From: an uncultured Lachnospiraceae bacterium
Lineage (GTDB): Bacteria; Bacillota; Clostridia; Lachnospirales; Lachnospiraceae
Assembly (NCBI GenBank): GCA_910583835.1
Contig: CAJTYM010000063.1
Span: 1-17,534 of the forward strand
DNA length: 17,534 bases
Direction: 5' to 3'
Under the pieces are notes generated by a model that saw nothing but the letters and a program-made list of their open reading frames with translations, did not search any database and had not been told where the DNA came from. Of the stretch, positions 13,676 through 17,534 are shown piece after piece; positions within the stretch are counted from its first letter, which is position 1; the number at the start of each line of letters is the position of its first letter. A program made the position numbers and the translations under genes.

Positions 13676-16189
13676 TTAGGAAAACGCCAGTTCCGTCCGC
13701 CGAATCAGATCCATCTGCAGAGGCTTGCCCAGTTCTACGAAGTATGCGCTGTAGCCGGCTACCCTCACAAGCATATCTTTGTAATCTTCCGGCGTCTCCA
13801 TTGCCGCTTTCATCATCTCGTTGCTCATAATATTGAACTGGCAGTGCATCCCGCCCTTTTGCAGGTAAGTGCCGATGAAGCCTACCAGATTTTCCCTGCC
13901 CTCCAGTCCGGCAACGCACTCCGGCGGGAATTTCCAGTTCAGGAGCGTTCCGTTGGTGGCAAGGCTGTGGTCGGCTTTGGTGACGGAATTGGCAATGGCT
14001 GTAGGGCCGCTGATATCGTGGGAGGCGGCGTGCGTATGCACGGGTCCCATGTTGTCGGAGATTGGTTCGCCGCTTTTGCGGCCGTCCAGGGAAGCGCCCA
14101 GTCCCAACCCCAGACCTACGTTGGCATTTACCGTATATACGCCTGGGCAGAAATATCCGCCCCGGGGGTTTTTCCTGCCGGTAATATTGCGGCAGTAGCA
14201 TTCAAATACTTCCTTGAACAGGCTGTCTGCGTAATCGTCATCGTTGCCGTAATGATGCACTTTGCTGCTGTTCACCAGGGCGTACAGCATTTCATGTCCC
14301 TGCCAGTTATCTTTCACTGCCTGCAGCAGTTCTGTGCCGCTGTAACGTTGCTCATCGAAAAGCAGCTGCTTGATGGTGGAGAGGATATCAGCGCAGGTGC
14401 CGATGCCGCTTGCCTGGGGACCTGTGAAATTATAGCGGGCTCCGCCTTCGCCGAGGTCTTTGCCGGAGGCGATACAGTTATTGAAAAAGGCGGAGGCGTA
14501 GGGCAGCGGTTTCAGTTCCTTTTGGATGGTATCTATCAGATTCAGCCCACTGCACATCTGCTCTGTCCAGAACTGCATTTGCTGCTGGAAACTCTCAATT
14601 ACTTCCTCTATATTCTGCATATTACTGAGTAATCCCGTATTGGGACCTAACGTCTTGCCAGCCCCGGCACATTCCTGGTATCTGGGGCAATGGCTGCTGC
14701 AGTCAATGCACTGTCCGCCGTTCAGCGCAAGTTCCATCACCTTGGCGATATTGATATATGCCGCATCGTGGTATCCATATTCCTGTCCGGGAAGATCCGG
14801 TTCTACACAGCCGACAACTGCGTAACCTCTTGCCTCGGAAAGGCTCATGCCCTTACGCTGCATGGCCTTGATGGCAACCTCGTCATTGAAGATTTTGGGA
14901 TGGCCATAGCCGGCGCGGATACATTCTACTGTCTTAACTTTCAGCTCGTAGGGCGTATTTTCGTGCATCCGCACACAGACCCACGGATTCATCATGCGTG
15001 TATGTACCGATGCCTCAAGCAGCATGAAGGTTAAATCATTCGTGACGTCCTTGCCGTTTTCATCTACGCCGCCGATAGTAAGGCTTTCTCCGCCCCAGCC
15101 GCGTCCATTGCGGACTTCCACGGTCATCCGGTCTTTCAGTTTGGAGGGATTGCCCATTTTTACATAGGCGCACTCCAGCAGCTCCTGGGCAAATTCTTTG
15201 CTGATAACATGGTTATCCATGTCATTTTTGTAATATGGGTACAGCCACTGATCCATCCTTCCGTAAGAAACGGAATGACCGTTGGACTCAATCAGCGTGA
15301 TGGTGGTGGCAAAATGCCAAAGCTGGATAGCCTGCCACATGGTTTTGGCGGGGCCTCCGGCAATCTGCCGGCAGTTCTTGGCAATCTGCATAAGTTCCTC
15401 CTGGCGTTGGGGATTCTGTTCCTGCCGGCTGCGTTCCTCGGCCAGGGCAGCATAGCGGTTGATATAAGTGCAGGCAGCTTCCAGTTCAATCAGCATTGCC
15501 TCATAAAATTCTTTCTTCTCAAGATAGCTTTCCTCTGAGGCATCCAAACTGTCGTAGGCAGCTTTTGCCTCTGCAATCAGCTCATGGTAGCCGATACGCA
15601 GGAGTTTTTCGTAATCCATGACAAAATGCCCGACACCGCCGAAATGGTAGAGGTTTGTCATGTATACTTTTTTGCCCATCTCGCTTCCCTTTTTCTGGTC
15701 TTCATTCAGCTTCGCTTCCACAGTGTCTGCGATGGTCTTGCCGCGCCAGAATTCCAGCAGTTCCAGTAATTCTTCTTTGTCTTCCTCTGTAATATAAAAT
15801 TTATCATGCGCCCGTTGGTCAAAAGGATGGTTGCGCAGCTCATCTATAATCCAGTTTACCGAGAACTCCGGGTAAATCGGCGCTGCTTTTGCCGGCGCCG
15901 CCAGTTCGCCTGCCAGCAATTCATCCTCATACAGGTCGATATCTACATGTTCCAGGATATTTTTGAGGGCATGTGCCGTTTTCAGCTTGGCAGACATCTG
16001 CGGATGTTCTCTGTAAGTCTGTGTGATAAGCCTTGCCCTTTGGATATCAATATTGAACTTGCGCGCCAGGAATACTTTTCTCAGCTTATTTACGCGCGCA
16101 TATGGGGAAAAGCCGTCATGTCCCACCTGATATCCAATGCCGTAATGTTTATCAAATGCTTCCGTTCCAATCGCTTTTATTGCTGTCAT
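13676..16189 (-). CDS. Glycyl radical enzyme, glycerol/diol-dehydratase-like
   Basis: This 837-residue anaerobic enzyme belongs to the pyruvate formate-lyase superfamily. The radical site is RVAGYSAYF with Gly812 near the C-terminus. The active-site loop is GCVEP with the thiyl Cys461 and Glu463; this Cys-x-Glu pattern marks eliminases rather than PFL. Asp475 sits 14 residues after the cysteine (HDAA), as in glycerol dehydratase, and NGHSVS (His305, Ser306) and GHFVMDYEKLL (His188) fit the same group. Dehydration of a diol-like substrate is therefore the best guess. CutC-, HypD- and 4-hydroxyphenylacetate-type loops do not match. Unusual is a cysteine-rich insert just after the active site (C494-x2-C497-x3-C501-x5-C507). 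The start overlaps the activase stop by 4 nt, with AAGGAGG (16206-16200) 10 nt upstream. No microcompartment genes are visible. Confidence 0.9.
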   Translation of the reverse strand: MTAIKAIGTEAFDKHYGIGYQVGHDGFSPYARVNKLRKVFLARKFNIDIQRARLITQTYREHPQMSAKLKTAHALKNILEHVDIDLYEDELLAGELAAPAKAAPIYPEFSVNWIIDELRNHPFDQRAHDKFYITEEDKEELLELLEFWRGKTIADTVEAKLNEDQKKGSEMGKKVYMTNLYHFGGVGHFVMDYEKLLRIGYHELIAEAKAAYDSLDASEESYLEKKEFYEAMLIELEAACTYINRYAALAEERSRQEQNPQRQEELMQIAKNCRQIAGGPAKTMWQAIQLWHFATTITLIESNGHSVSYGRMDQWLYPYYKNDMDNHVISKEFAQELLECAYVKMGNPSKLKDRMTVEVRNGRGWGGESLTIGGVDENGKDVTNDLTFMLLEASVHTRMMNPWVCVRMHENTPYELKVKTVECIRAGYGHPKIFNDEVAIKAMQRKGMSLSEARGYAVVGCVEPDLPGQEYGYHDAAYINIAKVMELALNGGQCIDCSSHCPRYQECAGAGKTLGPNTGLLSNMQNIEEVIESFQQQMQFWTEQMCSGLNLIDTIQKELKPLPYASAFFNNCIASGKDLGEGGARYNFTGPQASGIGTCADILSTIKQLLFDEQRYSGTELLQAVKDNWQGHEMLYALVNSSKVHHYGNDDDYADSLFKEVFECYCRNITGRKNPRGGYFCPGVYTVNANVGLGLGLGASLDGRKSGEPISDNMGPVHTHAASHDISGPTAIANSVTKADHSLATNGTLLNWKFPPECVAGLEGRENLVGFIGTYLQKGGMHCQFNIMSNEMMKAAMETPEDYKDMLVRVAGYSAYFVELGKPLQMDLIRRTELAFS

Positions 16190-17160
16190 TGTCTGTTTGC
16201 CTCCTTCGTGGTAGTGCCTGTTTTACAGGGGATGCCCCTGTCGTTAAAATATTTTGCAAATGTAATGATTTTATCTGTAAATGCGTCCCGGTCAAATTCC
16301 CATTCCCCCATGGGATAGGGAAGATTGAGGGAACGGTATTTTTCTTCGCCCAGCCGCATAAATTCCAGCAGCTGCAGTTCCACAAGGCTGTTGTGGAGGT
16401 TGTGCAGGATAAAGTCGGCAGTGGCGCCCATATTTTCTTCAGTATCATTGACCCCGGGAATGACAGGGATACGGACAATCAAAGGCTTTCCGGTATCCGC
16501 CAGGTATTCGATGTTGCTGAGGATTCTGTCATTGGGGACGTTGGTATGCTGTTTGTGGACTGCAGAGTCCATATGTTTGATATCGGTAATAAATAAATCC
16601 GTGTCGGGAAGGATATTCTCTATCGTTGCCCGGTCCGCATAAAGCGTTGATTCCACACATGTATGTATATCATGTTCGTGGCATTTTTTCAATAGCGCAG
16701 ACACAAATCCAGCTTGTACCAGCGGTTCGCCGCCAGATAAAGTGACACCGCCGCCAGAGCTCTTATAATAGGAAACGTCCTTTAAGATCGTTGCCAATGC
16801 CTCATCCACGGATATCTGCCAGCCCCAGGATTTTATGGCATCTGCCGGGCAGCTTTCTGCGCAGTTCATGCAGTTGCTGCAGACTGACCTGTCAATGGCA
16901 GACAGCTTCTGCTCTTCAAATATAAGGCTGTTTTTATGTTCACATTTCTCCAGACAGCATCCGCAGACGTCTTTTCCGATGCATTTTGCGGTATATATCC
17001 CCGGCTGCAAAGCGCTGCTATGGCTTTCCGGATTCCCGCACCATCTGCAGCGCAGCGGACAGCCCTTGAGAAAGAGTTCTGTGCGGATGCCGGGACCGTC
17101 ATGAATGGTATAACGCTGTATATTGAAAACTATACCGTATTCTGACAAAATAGCATTCAC
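16186..17160 (-). CDS. Glycyl radical enzyme activase (radical SAM)
   Basis: It installs the glycyl radical on the enzyme encoded just downstream, by reductive cleavage of S-adenosylmethionine at a [4Fe-4S] cluster. The cluster motif is CPLRCRWC (Cys34, Cys38, Cys41) after the family start YTIHDGPGIRTELFLKGC. Two ferredoxin-type cysteine groups follow (Cys60-66-69-73 region and CSNCMNCAESCP at 94-105), as in activases of dehydratase-type enzymes rather than short PflA. SGGGVTLSGGEPL is the SAM-binding region. At 324 residues it is full length. The start is uncertain: GTG 17160 gives the longest frame, but GAGGTG at 17163-17158 would suit a TTG start at 17148. It overlaps the downstream enzyme gene by 4 nt, so the pair is coupled. 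Confidence 0.93.
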   Translation of the reverse strand: MNAILSEYGIVFNIQRYTIHDGPGIRTELFLKGCPLRCRWCGNPESHSSALQPGIYTAKCIGKDVCGCCLEKCEHKNSLIFEEQKLSAIDRSVCSNCMNCAESCPADAIKSWGWQISVDEALATILKDVSYYKSSGGGVTLSGGEPLVQAGFVSALLKKCHEHDIHTCVESTLYADRATIENILPDTDLFITDIKHMDSAVHKQHTNVPNDRILSNIEYLADTGKPLIVRIPVIPGVNDTEENMGATADFILHNLHNSLVELQLLEFMRLGEEKYRSLNLPYPMGEWEFDRDAFTDKIITFAKYFNDRGIPCKTGTTTKEANRQ

Positions 17161-17184
17161 CTCATTTTTTATTTTTTATGATGT

Positions 17185-17488
17185 AGGGTGTCAAAAGGTA
17201 ATTTTTTAATTATCCATTGGCAATTTGCACAAATAAGCACAAACGCCGCTCCGTGTGTTACAGCCAGAAGAATTTCTAAGCATTCCTTGGAAAAACATGT
17301 ATATTTTCGCAACCGGCTTATATTCGCCATCCATGGCTCAAATAAGCCTTTTCCAAACATCGTGTTTGGAAATTGCTAGTTTAAGATGGAATGCTAAGAA
17401 ATACTAACTGCCTGAACAAGTCGCTGCTTTTTGTCCCCATTTATGCAAATCGCCAATATCATATTTATTTCTTGCCTTTTGACACCCT
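17185..17488. mobile_element. 304-bp foldback (MITE-like) element upstream of the activase
   Basis: The ends are perfect 14-bp inverted repeats, AGGGTGTCAAAAGG (17185-17198) and CCTTTTGACACCCT (17475-17488). Further inward the element keeps pairing with itself: TTGGCAATTTGCA (17217-17229) with 17445-17457 (one mismatch), TTTCTAAGCATTCC (17273-17286) with 17389-17402 (one mismatch), GGCTTAT/ATAAGCC (17315-17321, 17342-17348), GCCAT/ATGGC (17326-17337) and TTTCCAAAC/GTTTGGAAA (17350-17372). TTATGA occurs near both outer edges but is not a clean target duplication. There is no credible ORF. It lies 24 bp before the activase start. The remaining 17489-17534 shows no feature. Confidence 0.78.
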
Positions 17489-17534
17489 GTTATGAAGTGA
17501 CTTTTGTCAAGAGGAAATTCAAACTTTTTTCTTC

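Noticed and set aside
13655..14632. 325-residue plus-strand ORF
   Set aside because: It is the antisense shadow of the glycyl radical enzyme gene, with no ribosome site and no recognisable protein features.
13676..16189. Call as choline TMA-lyase, hydroxyproline dehydratase or 4-hydroxyphenylacetate decarboxylase
   Set aside because: The loop GCVEPDLPGQEYGYHD lacks the GCVETGCFGKEAY pattern of the latter two and the tyrosine/tryptophan-rich follow-on of CutC; it fits diol dehydratases better.

Overview
The window looks like chromosomal DNA from a spore-forming, anaerobic, low-to-mid-GC Firmicute, most likely of the Lachnospiraceae or a related Clostridia group. The grounds are AGGAGG-type ribosome binding sites at nearly every gene, a sporulation sigma factor gene (sigG), a Clostridia-type DapF variant, an oxygen-sensitive glycyl radical enzyme with its activase, and many small palindromic repeats. 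This placement is by eye, not by database search.

Region 1 (1-4190) is the end of an integrated element that continues leftwards out of the window. It carries an AT-rich restriction-modification pair (a putative PD-(D/E)XK endonuclease and a C5 cytosine methyltransferase, overlapping by 4 nt), a terminator, a palindromic repeat, and then a 59-residue protein overlapping a large serine recombinase. The recombinase gene stops 20 bp before the break point. At 4191 the sequence becomes, on the minus strand, the first 97 codons of sigG, cut inside conserved sigma region 2. The element therefore splits the forespore sigma factor gene in this configuration. This is the most interesting feature of the window: either a sporulation-excised (skin-like) element or an insertion that disables sporulation.

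Region 2 (4482-5813) holds the sigG upstream region with a 164-bp MITE (14-bp inverted repeats, perfect 8-bp target duplication). It continues with a coiled-coil protein gene, a four-unit 33-bp tandem repeat that looks like a decayed C-terminal extension, a 46-codon ORF, and a cluster of hairpins.

Region 3 (5814-9910) has dapF, whose two catalytic cysteines are both serine. A convergent XRE-family regulator follows. Two AGACC-N5-GGTCT operators lie between this regulator and a divergent two-gene operon for O-acylation of a cell-surface glycan (MBOAT acyltransferase plus SGNH-like exported partner). The regulator probably controls both directions.

Region 4 (9911-13270) has an exported Ig-like (Big_2) repeat protein on the minus strand and a divergent argS with a clear sigma-A promoter. 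A palindromic repeat of the same family as the one inside the element lies after argS.

Region 5 (13292-17534, minus strand) has a small coiled-coil protein, a glycyl radical enzyme of the glycerol/diol-dehydratase type with an unusual four-cysteine insert, and its radical-SAM activase just upstream (4-nt overlap). A 304-bp foldback element sits immediately upstream of the activase.
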